A stretch of DNA of 64,000 nucleotides from Candidatus Geothrix skivensis (GTDB taxonomy: Bacteria; Acidobacteriota; Holophagae; Holophagales; Holophagaceae), in NCBI GenBank assembly GCA_016721195.1, contig JADKIO010000010.1, positions 1-64,000 on the forward strand. The letters are read 5' to 3'. Position numbers and translations under genes: made by a program. Shown in pieces: positions 9,376 through 17,838 of this stretch; positions within the stretch are counted from its first letter, which is position 1; each line of letters starts with the position of its first letter. The notes under the pieces are model-generated. The model had not been told where the DNA came from, made no database searches, and saw only the letters and a program-made list of their open reading frames with translations.

Positions 9376-9423
9376 CGCGACACCTGGAATCAGAAGAAGG
9401 GTTTCGAAGCTCGGAGAGTGAGT
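9376..9423. repeat. 48-bp direct repeat, copy B
   Basis: Second copy of the repeat at 7161-7208 (six mismatches, no gaps, same orientation). Together they bracket 2.17 kb holding three + strand genes. Copy B lies in the 165-base gap between the PepSY gene and the end of the RND pump gene. Bases 9427-9469 just after it contain an imperfect dyad (GTCTGCGG / CCACAGAC) that could be part of a terminator. Confidence 0.7.
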
Positions 9424-9478
9424 GTACATGGGCGTCTGCGGAATGCCCCTTGGGGCCACCCCACAGACACAACAGAAC

Positions 9479-12400
9479 CTAGTGGTATTCGGCCACGGCC
9501 TCCGTCTTCGGCTTCCCCACCCAGGCATAGAAGCTGGGCAAGGCCAGCAGCGTGAAGAGGGTGCTGGTGACAAGACCACCCACCATGGCGATGGCCAATG
9601 GCCGCTCCAGTTCCGAACCGCCGAAGCCAAAGAGCATCGGCATGAGCCCAAGGATGGCGGCCCCGGCGGTCATCAGCTTGGGGCGCACGCGACCCAGGCT
9701 GGCTTCCCGCAGGGCGGCCTCGAAGGGGAGGCCCTGCGCCATCAGGCTCTTGGCCTGAGTGATCAGCACGAGGCTGTTCTGCACCGCCACGCCAAAGAGC
9801 CCGATCATCCCCACAATGGAGCTGATGTTCCAGGTCTCCCCGGCCAGCCAGAGGGCCAAGAGCGCACCCGCAAAGGCGTCCGGCAGGGTGGCGAGCACCA
9901 CCAGCACCTCCCGCCAAGTCTTCAACGCGATGTAAAGCAGACCCACCACCAGCGTCAGGGCGGCCACGATGGCGAGGCCCAGGCGCCTCTGGGTTTCACG
10001 GGCCTCCTCGATCTTCCCACCCAGCTTGATGAAGGCGCCCTCGGGGAGCTTCACACCTTCCAGGGCCGACTCGATGCGCTTGGCCGTGCCACCGAGATCG
10101 CCGGAGGTGCGGATGTTGAGGCCGATGCGCCGCTGACCCGACTCTCGTCGGACCAGGGTTGGCGTGGAGGCTTCCTCGAAGTGGGCTACCTGACCGAGCG
10201 TCAGGGCCCGGCCATCATCCAGGACCAGGGGGGTGCCCTTGAGTGTCTCGGGACTCGTCCGCCCGTCGTTGGGAAAGCGGACCATGCGCTCGATACGCTG
10301 GGGGCCCTCAAAGCGGATCTCGGAGGGGAGACCCTGGAGGGCAGCCTGAAGCGTCCTCGTCACCAAGGAGCGGGAGACGCCCAGGCGCCGCAGGGCCTCC
10401 TCATCCAGCACCAGTCGCCAGCGCGGCATGGGGTCCGGCGTGTCCGGGGTAACGCTACGGATGCCCTCGACCTTCATGAGCCGCTCCCGGAGTTCCTTGA
10501 TCGACCCCCGAAGGGCCTCCAGGTCGCGGCCAAAAACCTTTACCTGGATGTCGGCGGGCGTGCCGCCGATGCCCTCGGCGATGCGCTCCTGCATGGGGGT
10601 GTTCACCTCCACCGGGAAGGGCATGGCCTCGGCGGCCTCCATCACCTCCTGCCCCACGGTGCGTTCATCGGCATCAGGCTTGAGGATCACCATGATCTCG
10701 CTATCGGTGATGGGACAGGGGTCCTCAGTGACCTCGGCCCGTCCGCTCCGGCGGTAAACGGACTCCACGCCCGGGATGGTCTTCAGGCGGGCATCCAGGT
10801 GCGCGTTGGCCTGATCGACAGCCTCCAGGCTGCTCTCCGCGGGACCTTGGATAGGAGCATGAAGGCCCGCTCGTCCAGCGTGGGCAGGAAGTTGGTGCCG
10901 AGCTGGACTGCCAGCCAGATGCTGGGGATGGTGAGGCCCAGGGCCAGCACGCGCACCAGGGGGCCATGGTGCAGGGCCCAGTCGAGGGCCGGCTGGTAGA
11001 TCCGCTTGATGGCCGTCACGAACCGCGGCTCATCCAGGGAGGTGCCCGGGGGCAGGAACCGTTCCACCAGGGCGGGCACCAGGGTGAAGGTCAGCACCAG
11101 GCTGATGGTCATGGCCGAGGCCACAGCCACGGCCAAGGGCGCGTAGAGCTTGCCCGCGATGCCACCCATTGAGAGCAGGGGGATGAAGACGGCAAGGATC
11201 ACCAGGACGGCGATGAGGATGGGCGTGGCCACCTCGGCGGCGGCCCGGGTGAGGGCCACCCGGCGGGGCTCCTCCTGCTCCTTGTGCGTGTGCAGTCGGT
11301 GGGCGAGGTTCTCCACCATGATCACGGCGGCATCCACGAGGAGGCCTACGGAGATGGCTAGGCCGCCGAGGGTCATGGCGTTGAGGCCCAGCCCGGCGAA
11401 GTGCAGGGGGATCGCTGCCCCGAAGGTGGCCAGAGGCAATACAGCCAGCACCAGCAGGGCCCCCGGAGGTTGCCGAGAAGGACCACGAGGACGATGGCCA
11501 CGAAGATCCCGCCCACCAGCAGCGCCAGAGTCACGCCGTTCAGGGCGCGGGTAACGAGACGCCCCTGGTCGTAGATCACCTCCAGGCGCATGCCCTCCGG
11601 CAGGCCCTGCTTCAGTTCGACCACGGCGGTGCGAACGCCCTCGGCCACGTCCAGCGTGGCGGCGGTGGGTTGCTTCACGACCCGCAGACTCACGTCCTCA
11701 TGGCCGTCATGCCGCGCCAGGCCCCGGCGGAAAGCCGGGGCCTCCCGGATCTCGGCGACTTCGCCCAGGGTCACCACCCCCTTGGCGGCCTGCACAGGGA
11801 GCCGACGCACGTCATCCGGGGTCGCAGCAAGGCTGCCCACGGTCATGAACCAGCCCTTGTCCTGGATCTCCAGCACCCCCGTCGCCATGTCCTGGTGGCT
11901 CTGCTCCAGGGCCGCCATCACGCGATCCAGGCCGACCCCGAAGCTGCTGACCTTTTCGGGGATCAGCGTGATCTGGAGGGACCTCTCCTGTCCCCCCAGG
12001 CGTTCCACCCGGGCCACGCCGGGCAAGGACTGAAGCCTAGGCCCAAGCACCTGCTCGGCATAGTCCCGCAGCTTCATGGGGTCCACCTTTTCGCTTTCCA
12101 GGACCACTTCCATCAGCTCCTGTAGGCGCCCGGAGGCACTGGACATCAGGGGTGGACGGGTGCCGGTCGGGAAGCTCCCGATCACCCCGGTCAGCCGCTC
12201 GGCCACCAGCTGTCGCGCCCGCCATGGGTCCGTGTCCCCATCGAAGGTCACCACCACCTGGACCAGCTCGGGCAGGACGGTCGTCGCGACGCGCTTGACC
12301 CCGGGCATGCCCCCCAGGGCCTGCTCGGTGGGCTGGGCCACGGACAGCTCCAGTTCGGGGTGGCCCGGCCAGGGCTCTGGATCAGCACACTGAGAATGGG

Positions 12401-12632
12401 CAGGTTCATGTCCGGGAAGAGATCGCGCTTGAGGTTGCCGAAGGTGAACACGCCCGCCAGTCCCCAGATGAGGCTGAGGGCAAACACCCAACCCTTGTGG
12501 GGGAGGAGGAAGTCGAACCAGCGGCGGATCAGGGTTCGGTGCTGAGGGGTGTAGACCGCGTAGGGATCATGCGGCATGGCCGGATCGAGCGGGACCTCGG
12601 ACCCATTCGGAAGGCTTGGCTCAGTGCCCATG
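9479..12632 (-). CDS. czcA: CzcA/CusA-type RND efflux pump, inner-membrane component (three frameshifts)
   Basis: About 1050 residues when repaired. It has the RND layout: a first helix WVFALSLIWGLAGVFTFGNLK, a large periplasmic loop, a helix bundle with LLVDAAVIMVENLAHRL (the proton-relay Asp and Glu of the heavy-metal subfamily), a second loop, and a C-terminal bundle (FGVAVQNSLVLITQA; MPMLFGFGGSELERPLAIAMVGGL). The frame breaks near 12370, 11460 and 10835 can each be repaired by adding one base inside a run of G or C, which points to sequence errors. ATG 12632 overlaps the end of the adaptor gene by 12 bases. The pump would export metal cations; which metal is not determined. Confidence 0.88.
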
Positions 12633-13760
12633 ACCACCTCCCGCCTCCGGCTGGGCACGCTTCTGGTGGAACGCCTTGAGGAGGTAGGCACCCTCGGCCA
12701 CCACGGTCTCACCGGGCTTCAGGCCGTCCACCACGAGTACTTCGTCCTTCACATCCAACCCGCGTTTGACGGGCCGGAATATGGCTTCATCCTGGCTCAT
12801 CACGTAGACACCCCAGCGACCATCCACCTGCTGAAGGGCCGCCTGGGGCAGGTAGACGGCATTCGCAAGGGGCACCTGTACTTCCAGGGAAGTGCCAGGG
12901 AGGGGCAGCGAACCGCCCAGAAGGCGCAGGCGGTAGCTGAGGCGCCGGGTGTCGGTGGTGAGCGTGGTGGGCGTGCCCTCAAGCTGGGCCTTCCAATGGT
13001 GCCCATCGCTCCGGCGAACGTCGGTGATGGCCCCGGGGCGCCAGCCTTCCGGGGCGGGGGGAGGCAGTTCCAGGCGGGCGATGGCGGCGGACGCGGATTG
13101 GAAGCTGCCCAGTTCCTGTCCCGCCTCGACGCCCTGGCCGAGCTGGATCTTGTAGGCCGTGACCGAGCCGCCCTTCGGGGCCTTCACGGTCAGGATGGCG
13201 CCTGCGGTTTCCGGATTCTGGCCCCGGGCCTCCAGCGCGAGCCGTGCGGCTTCTTCATCTGCCCTGGCCGTGGCGGCCTCGCTCCGGGCGGCTTCCAGGT
13301 CGCGCCGGGATCCGGCCTGGGCCTCGAAGAGCCGCTGCTCGCGGGCCAGCTCGGCCTCGGTGCGCTCGCGCTTGGCCTTGCTGGACAGCCAGTCGGCCTT
13401 GAGGCGGGCCAGTTCAGGGCTCTGGAGGGTGATCAGGCCAGACCCGGTCCCCACGTGCTGTCCCGGAGGGATGAGGATGGCCGAGACGATACCCTTGACT
13501 GGACTGCTGAGCATCGCCTGGGCGGACTCATCGCCGATGGCTTCGGCGGGGTACCACGCACCCCCCGCTTTCGGCCCGGGGACCACCAGGAAGCTGAGCC
13601 CCCGGATGTCTTTCAGGGGAAGGTGGGCACCGTCCCCGGCGTGGGCACCCGCTTCCTGGTGGGTCGCCTTGGCTTCCGACGGTGAGTGGGTCTTGCGCTC
13701 ACAGGCCAGGGTGGCGACCAGCGCGATTGCCAAGAGGGAAAGTCGGATGGCGTGGTTCAT
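12621..13760 (-). CDS. czcB: RND efflux periplasmic adaptor (membrane fusion protein), CzcB/CusB type
   Basis: 379 residues, intact. The N-terminus (IRLSLLAIALVATLACERK) is a lipoprotein-like signal ending in Cys. Then follow a beta-barrel/lipoyl part (MLSSPVKGIVSAILIPPGQHV), a coiled-coil hairpin rich in Ala, Arg and Glu (SKAKRERTEAELAREQRLFEAQ...ARADEEAARLALEARG), the second lipoyl half (LTVKAPKGGSVTAYKIQLGQ) and a C-terminal barrel (VEVQ-like, VLVVDGLKPGETVVAEGAYLLK). The last residues GGGHGH could bind metal. It bridges the inner-membrane pump and the outer-membrane channel. ATG 13760 overlaps the upstream stop by four bases (ATGA). Confidence 0.9.
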   Translation of the reverse strand: MNHAIRLSLLAIALVATLACERKTHSPSEAKATHQEAGAHAGDGAHLPLKDIRGLSFLVVPGPKAGGAWYPAEAIGDESAQAMLSSPVKGIVSAILIPPGQHVGTGSGLITLQSPELARLKADWLSSKAKRERTEAELAREQRLFEAQAGSRRDLEAARSEAATARADEEAARLALEARGQNPETAGAILTVKAPKGGSVTAYKIQLGQGVEAGQELGSFQSASAAIARLELPPPAPEGWRPGAITDVRRSDGHHWKAQLEGTPTTLTTDTRRLSYRLRLLGGSLPLPGTSLEVQVPLANAVYLPQAALQQVDGRWGVYVMSQDEAIFRPVKRGLDVKDEVLVVDGLKPGETVVAEGAYLLKAFHQKRAQPEAGGGHGH

Positions 13761-14932
13761 GGGTTCACCTCGGCCGTGAGGGCCTGGAGTTCGGCGGTAA
13801 GCAGGTGGGCGGCCTGGAGGCGGCGGTAGGACGCGGCCTGGGCCTCCAGGAGTTGGCGGCGGATGGGGAGGGCCTCTGAGGGCCGCTCCTTGCCTTCGCT
13901 GAGGCGCAGGCTGATGGCCTTGAGGGACAGGTCGAAGCCTTTGAAGGGCAAAGGCGGGGTGGCGGCCTGAAGGCGGGTCAGCGCCGACTGGAAGCGGGCA
14001 TCCAGTTCAAGCAGGGCCACCTCCAACTCACGCCTGGTGGCCTGGAGGGTGGCTTCGGTCTCTCGACGAAGGGCCTGGCCTTCACCGGGGCGGGAGAAGC
14101 GGTAGGCCAACCCGACCTTGCCGATGCGTTCCTCGCCCTCCTTGGCGTAGCTACCCCGGAGGCTCCAGCGGCTGGTGGCCACGGCCTCCTGGTGCCGCAT
14201 GGCCTGTTCCTCTAGATTCAGCCGACCCTGGAGGGCCCGGCGGAAAGCACTGGTCTCGAACTTGACCGCGAGCCCTTCGGCTTGGGGTGGCAGGGCTTCT
14301 CCAGGATCGGCGAGTGGCGTGGCTATCCCCGGCACATCTGCCACCCCCCGAAGGGCCGCCCAGGCATGGAGCCGCTGTCGGCGGGCCTCGTCCAGATCAG
14401 CCTGGGCACGGAGAACCTCGCCTTCCACCAGGCTGACCTGGAACCCCGGATCTGCCCCCGCTTCCAGCCGAGCCCTGGCGGCCTTGAGCCAGGATTCCAC
14501 CGTGGCGAGATCCGCCTCGCGGAGTTGCAGCAGCCGTTCGCTCAGCCAGGCATCCAGATAGGCTCGGCGGAGGTGAAAGCGGGCCTCAGTCCTGGCTGCC
14601 TCTCGCAGCGCAGGGTCTGCCAGACCAAGGGACTCCTCCAGGCGCCGCCGCGTGCCCGGGGCGAGGAACAGGGGCAGGTCAAGCTCTACTGACTGATCTG
14701 TTGTGGTGGGCGATATGGGGTTGGTCCGGGGACCGGCGGCGACACCCAGGGAGGGGCCCTCGCGGAGGAACCCCCGGGTGCCACTCAGCGCCCGATGCCG
14801 CTCGGCCAGCAGGGCCTCGGTTCGGTATTGTTCGGGACTCGTCCGGGCCAGCTTGAGGATGTCTTCGTAAGCGAGAGGCGGTGCCTGGGCCATGAGCAGG
14901 CAGGGCAGCGCCCCCAGGAAGAAAGTTCGCAT
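13757..14932 (-). CDS. czcC: Outer-membrane efflux channel, TolC/CzcC family
   Basis: 391 residues from ATG 14932 (GAGGTTCC upstream); the signal peptide RTFFLGALPCLLMAQA is immediately followed by PPLAYEDILKLA, the usual start of the outer-membrane efflux domain. Long alpha-helical repeats follow (ARTEARFHLRRAYLDAWLSERLLQL; VALLELDARFQSALTRLQAA), giving the paired coiled-coil tunnel of the family. An in-frame ATG 48 bases upstream would add residues before the signal peptide, so 14932 is preferred. It is third in the operon, 72 bases after the Cys-rich protein gene, and overlaps the adaptor. Confidence 0.88.
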   Translation of the reverse strand: MRTFFLGALPCLLMAQAPPLAYEDILKLARTSPEQYRTEALLAERHRALSGTRGFLREGPSLGVAAGPRTNPISPTTTDQSVELDLPLFLAPGTRRRLEESLGLADPALREAARTEARFHLRRAYLDAWLSERLLQLREADLATVESWLKAARARLEAGADPGFQVSLVEGEVLRAQADLDEARRQRLHAWAALRGVADVPGIATPLADPGEALPPQAEGLAVKFETSAFRRALQGRLNLEEQAMRHQEAVATSRWSLRGSYAKEGEERIGKVGLAYRFSRPGEGQALRRETEATLQATRRELEVALLELDARFQSALTRLQAATPPLPFKGFDLSLKAISLRLSEGKERPSEALPIRRQLLEAQAASYRRLQAAHLLTAELQALTAEVNP

Positions 14933-15004
14933 CGGAACCTCGGCGGAGAAGGTTGGACAGCGCGGCAGGGCGAGGCCCACCCGCGTGATCAGTCGCGAAG
15001 ACCT

Positions 15005-15274
15005 TCAAGCCCGGGGAGGGTCCTTCTCTGGTTCGATGTCCAGGGTGACGAGGTTCACCACCTGCTGGGCCTCGAAGCGTGGCCGGAGGAGTGGATCAGG
15101 GGATGGGGGAAGGATGGCTTCGGGCACGGGCACCGTGCCGCAGCCATCGGCACAAAGGATGTGGCAGATGGGGGCACAGTCATCCGTCACGCCTTCAGCG
15201 CACTGATCCACGCCGGTGGCGCCCAGGTAGACCGAGGCCAGGCAGAGGAGGAGGATCGCCACCCAGCGCCTCAT
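15005..15274 (-). CDS. Small exported cysteine-rich protein in metal-efflux operon
   Basis: 89 residues. A signal peptide (RRWVAILLLCLASVYLGATG) is followed by a 25-residue Cys cluster: five cysteines in DQCAEGVTDDCAPICHILC and ADGC, with one His. The C-terminal half is Pro-rich and acidic (PEAILPPSPDPLLRPRFEAQ). ATG 15274 overlaps the regulator stop by four bases. I do not recognise a family. Position between a metal-sensing repressor and an RND exporter makes a periplasmic metal-binding or metal-delivery role plausible, but that is inference only. Confidence 0.7.
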   Translation of the reverse strand: MRRWVAILLLCLASVYLGATGVDQCAEGVTDDCAPICHILCADGCGTVPVPEAILPPSPDPLLRPRFEAQQVVNLVTLDIEPEKDPPRA

Positions 15275-15651
15275 GAGGCGTTCACCTGGGCATGGTCGCG
15301 GGTCTCTTCCTTCAGGCAGAGGCCGTGGTGCATCATTCGGATGATACGGGGATCGACGATGGCGTAGTGGATGTGAGTCCCATGGCGCCGGGTGGACAGG
15401 ATGCCCAGATCCACCAGACGGCGTAGCTGGTTGGAGACGGCCTGGGGTTTCATGCCCACGGCCCCGGCCAGATCGCTCATGCAGGGGTCACCCAGGAGCA
15501 CCAGGGCGTGCAGCAGCCGCAAGCGCGTGTCCGACGCCAGCACCTCAAAGACCTGAGCCAGCTCCGAGGCCAACGCCACGCCCAGCAGCGGGCGCTCCGT
15601 GAGGGGCGCTCTGGGCGGGCAGGCGGGGAGCTTGAGGGGCGGTTTGGCCAT
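15271..15651 (-). CDS. ArsR/SmtB-family metal-sensing repressor
   Basis: 126 residues. The winged helix is clear: ALASELAQVFEVLASDTRLRLLHAL, GDPCMSDLAGAVGMKPQAVSNQLRRLVDLGILSTRRHGTHIHY. Possible metal ligands are Cys in GDPCMSDLA and the C-terminal cluster MMHHGLCLKEE, a pattern of C-terminal His/Cys sites as in cadmium, nickel or zinc sensors; the ELCVC motif of the arsR at 6.6-7.0 kb is absent. ATG 15651 is the first plausible start; the frame stays open upstream but there it runs through tRNA-derived repeats. The gene heads the operon regulator - Cys-rich protein - czcC - czcB - czcA. Confidence 0.88.
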   Translation of the reverse strand: MAKPPLKLPACPPRAPLTERPLLGVALASELAQVFEVLASDTRLRLLHALVLLGDPCMSDLAGAVGMKPQAVSNQLRRLVDLGILSTRRHGTHIHYAIVDPRIIRMMHHGLCLKEETRDHAQVNAS

Positions 15652-15771
15652 CGAATGGATATTACACGGAACGATGTAGTGTTGGATCGGGTGGACCGGT
15701 CCTTGTGACTTGAACCGCACAGGCTGCTTCATCCCCGCAGGTCGGATCTGCAACACCTTGGGGTCGCGACT

Positions 15772-15860
15772 GTCGTGGGTTCGAGTCTGGGGCATCCCAA
15801 CTGAAAAAGCCCCCGTTGGGGGTCTTTTCAATTGGGGCGGCTGATGGGACTCGAACCCAC
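15772..15860. repeat. tRNA-His-derived repeat unit 1 (degenerate tRNA end pair)
   Basis: Bases 15831-15860 are identical to 15991-16020, the T arm, acceptor and CCA end of the real tRNA-His plus the flanking bases, at an offset of exactly 160. Bases 15772-15787 carry the same T-arm sequence (GTCGTGGGTTCGAGTC) in the opposite orientation. The unit therefore looks like two convergent tRNA 3' ends with a terminator between them. No complete tRNA can be folded here. Confidence 0.7.
15804..15828. terminator. Bidirectional intrinsic-type terminator
   Basis: Five A, a GC-rich hairpin (CCCCC / GGGGG, loop of three) and a T-rich tail. It reads as a terminator on both strands and sits at the centre of repeat unit 1. 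Confidence 0.7.
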
Positions 15861-15930
15861 CCCCTTACCGCCTGCGGCGTCCGGCGGCCCTGCTCCCGAC
15901 AGCCCACTGGGCTGTCTCCGCAAGTCCACT

Positions 15931-16020
15931 GTCGTGGGCTTGAGTCCAACACATCCCAATTCAAAAAGCCCCCCAGAGGGGGCTTCATGAATTGGGGCGG
16001 CTGATGGGACTCGAACCCAC
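15931..16020. repeat. tRNA-His-derived repeat unit 2 (overlaps the functional tRNA end)
   Basis: Second copy of the 160-base unit. 15931-15946 repeats the T-arm-like sequence in + orientation (two changes from unit 1), then comes CATCCCAATTC, the terminator, GAATTGGG and the 3' end of the functional tRNA-His. CCCAATTC / GAATTGGG flank the hairpin as an inverted repeat. The spacer between the units (15861-15930) contains a perfect 8-bp hairpin, GACAGCCC / GGGCTGTC, at 15899-15917. Confidence 0.65.
15963..15984 (-). terminator. Intrinsic terminator of tRNA-His
   Basis: On the reverse strand AGCCCCC, loop TCT, GGGGGGCT, then five T, starting about 9 bases after the CCA end of the tRNA. This is a textbook rho-independent terminator. 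Confidence 0.8.
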
Positions 16021-16070
16021 GACACCTGGAATCACAATCCAGTACTCTAACCAACTGAGCTACAGCCGCC
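15993..16070 (-). tRNA. tRNA-His (anticodon GTG)
   Basis: A full cloverleaf on the reverse strand: acceptor GCGGCTG pairs with CAGCCGC, an extra G at -1 faces C73 as expected for tRNA-His, the anticodon stem CTGGA/TCCAG encloses loop TTGTGAT with anticodon GTG (16033-16035), and the T arm contains GGTTCGAGTCC. The CCA end is encoded. It is the only tRNA found in the window. Confidence 0.95.
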
Positions 16071-16177
16071 GTCGGACCATTCAGATTATCCTGGGCGGCC
16101 AGGGAAGGCCAGCGGGAACCTTCCGGGGACTGCGGTCATCGAAGACATGCCGGACAGCCGGTCGAGTGAGGGGATCC

Positions 16178-17686
16178 ATGAATCGTCAGGTCAAGCAGGT
16201 TCTGGGGTTGTCGGTCTTCGCGGCCGGGTGCATGGCCCTGGGGATGGGGCTCAGCCACGGGTGGCAGGTGGCAGCCCAGGAGGAGAAGCCCGTGGTGGTG
16301 GACGCCAAGGGCCTGGACCGGCTGCCGCCCATCACCGAAGTGGCCGAGAAGCTCAATCCCACCGTGGTGTCGATTACGAACACCAGCTTCGTGAAGAACC
16401 GCCGGGGGGGCTTCGAGCATCCCCAGGTGGGCGGTCAGGACTTCTTCGACTTCTTCTTCGGCCCCGGCGGGCCCCAGCAGCGCCGGACACCCCGGGGCGG
16501 AGAGGATGAGCAGCGAGCTGTCTCCGGTGGCTCAGGCGTGATCATCTCCCCCAGCGGCGAGATCCTCACGAACTACCACGTGATCGCCAGCATGGGGGGT
16601 GGTGACAACGCCCTGGAAGTCAAAACGAGTGATGGGAAGAGCTACAAGGCGACCGTGCTGGGGAAGGACAAGGAACTCGATATCGCGCTCATCAAGATTG
16701 ATGCGGCCCACATGCCCCACGCCAAGCTGGGCGATTCGGATTCCCTGCGCATCGGCGAGTGGGTGGTGGCCATCGGCAACCCCCTTGGCCTGGAGCACAC
16801 GGTCACCCAGGGCATCATCAGCGCCAAGGGGCGCAAGCTCGATACGGGCGTCAGCTCCTTCCTCCAGACGGACGCTGCCATCAACCGGGGCAACTCCGGC
16901 GGGCCGCTGCTGAACCTGCGGGGCGAGGTGGTGGGCATCAATACCGCCATCAACCCCGCCGGGCAGAACATCGGCTTCGCGGTGCCCATCAGCCAGGTGA
17001 ACCGCATCCTCAAGGACCTCCGCAGCGGCAAGCCCGTGAGTCGGGGCTACCTGGGCATCGGCCCCGCGGAGTTGGACCAGGCCTACCAGGATGCCCTGGG
17101 CGTCAAGGCGGGCGTGGTGGTCAGCACCGTTGAGAAGGGCCAGGCCGCGGACAAGGCCGGCGTGCAGCGTCTGGACGTCATCACGGCCCTGGATGGACAG
17201 CCCGTGAAGAGCCCCGACGAGGTGGTGGCCGTGGTATCCAGCCGGCGGGCCGGGGACACCCTCAAGCTGACCATCTTCCGGGATGGCAAGACCCTCAACC
17301 TCACCGCCACGCTGGGGGATCGCAAGGACCTGGAGGCCCAGCGCCGCCGGGAGGCGGGCGAAGAGCCCGAGGAGGAACCCGCCAAGAAGCCGCAAGGCGA
17401 CCAGAAGAGTCTCAACCTGGAAAAGACCTACGGCTTCACCGTGGAGCCCATGGATGCCAAGAACCGGCTCAAGGGCGTGGTGGTGACCGCGGTGGATCCC
17501 CGTTCTCCCGCCGCTGAGCGGGGACTCGCCCCGGGCATGGTCATCACGGAGGTGGGCCGCCAGCCCGTCAACAACCTGACCGAGTTCAGCGCCCAGGTGA
17601 AGAAGGCCGGAGGCCGCACCCTGCTGCTCTACATCCAGTCCCCCAACGGCAGCCAGAAGATCACCATGCCGGTCCCGCCCCGTTAA
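16178..17686 (+). CDS. degP: HtrA/DegP-family periplasmic serine protease with two PDZ domains
   Basis: 502 residues from ATG 16178 (GAGGGG upstream). The N-terminal signal or anchor is residues 7-34. The trypsin-like domain carries His134 (LTNYHVI), Asp168 (DIALIKID) and Ser240 (GNSGGPL). PDZ1 starts near residue 290 (GYLGIGPAEL), PDZ2 near 410 after a charged Glu/Lys-rich linker (EEPEEEPAKKPQ). It degrades or refolds damaged envelope proteins. Length and domain order match DegP/DegQ. It stands alone between tRNA-His and the FrzS-like gene. Confidence 0.93.
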   Translation: MNRQVKQVLGLSVFAAGCMALGMGLSHGWQVAAQEEKPVVVDAKGLDRLPPITEVAEKLNPTVVSITNTSFVKNRRGGFEHPQVGGQDFFDFFFGPGGPQQRRTPRGGEDEQRAVSGGSGVIISPSGEILTNYHVIASMGGGDNALEVKTSDGKSYKATVLGKDKELDIALIKIDAAHMPHAKLGDSDSLRIGEWVVAIGNPLGLEHTVTQGIISAKGRKLDTGVSSFLQTDAAINRGNSGGPLLNLRGEVVGINTAINPAGQNIGFAVPISQVNRILKDLRSGKPVSRGYLGIGPAELDQAYQDALGVKAGVVVSTVEKGQAADKAGVQRLDVITALDGQPVKSPDEVVAVVSSRRAGDTLKLTIFRDGKTLNLTATLGDRKDLEAQRRREAGEEPEEEPAKKPQGDQKSLNLEKTYGFTVEPMDAKNRLKGVVVTAVDPRSPAAERGLAPGMVITEVGRQPVNNLTEFSAQVKKAGGRTLLLYIQSPNGSQKITMPVPPR

Positions 17687-17716
17687 AGGTCGCCCCCAGA
17701 ACAAGCCGATACACAT

Positions 17717-17749
17717 GGAGGGAGCCCCGGTTACCCGGAGTTCCCTCCC
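17717..17749 (+). terminator. Possible terminator after the HtrA gene
   Basis: A GC-rich hairpin (GGAGGGAGCCCCGG / CCGGAGTTCCCTCC, one or two mismatches, loop TTAC) begins 31 bases after the stop codon. No T-run follows, so it is only terminator-like. Confidence 0.45.
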
Positions 17750-17838
17750 TACCGTTCAGCGGCGAAACATGCGCAGCCATTCCAATTAGCCGCTCAGGCT
17801 CCTAGACTCGAAGGTTCAACCTAGGCTAAGGATCAACC

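Noticed and set aside
1..9400. Reading the broken frames as stop-codon recoding or programmed frameshifting.
   Set aside because: The breaks are numerous, occur in unrelated genes, lie at different sequences and often in short homopolymers, which fits sequence errors far better.
7161..9423. A complete insertion sequence or integron cassette array.
   Set aside because: No transposase or integrase, no terminal inverted repeats, and the repeats are direct and imperfect. Kept only as a finding about repeats.
9422..10999. A 525-codon + strand open frame.
   Set aside because: Antisense shadow of the RND pump gene, low-complexity composition, no domain.
15835..15920. A possible second tRNA on the reverse strand at repeat unit 1.
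   Set aside because: Only the T arm and acceptor 3' strand are present. No matching 5' acceptor strand, D arm or anticodon arm can be folded upstream.
15662..16054. Reverse-strand open frame of 130 codons across the tRNA-His region.
   Set aside because: It is built from the tRNA gene and its repeats; translations of this kind (VLDCDSRCRGFES) are common false genes at tRNA loci.
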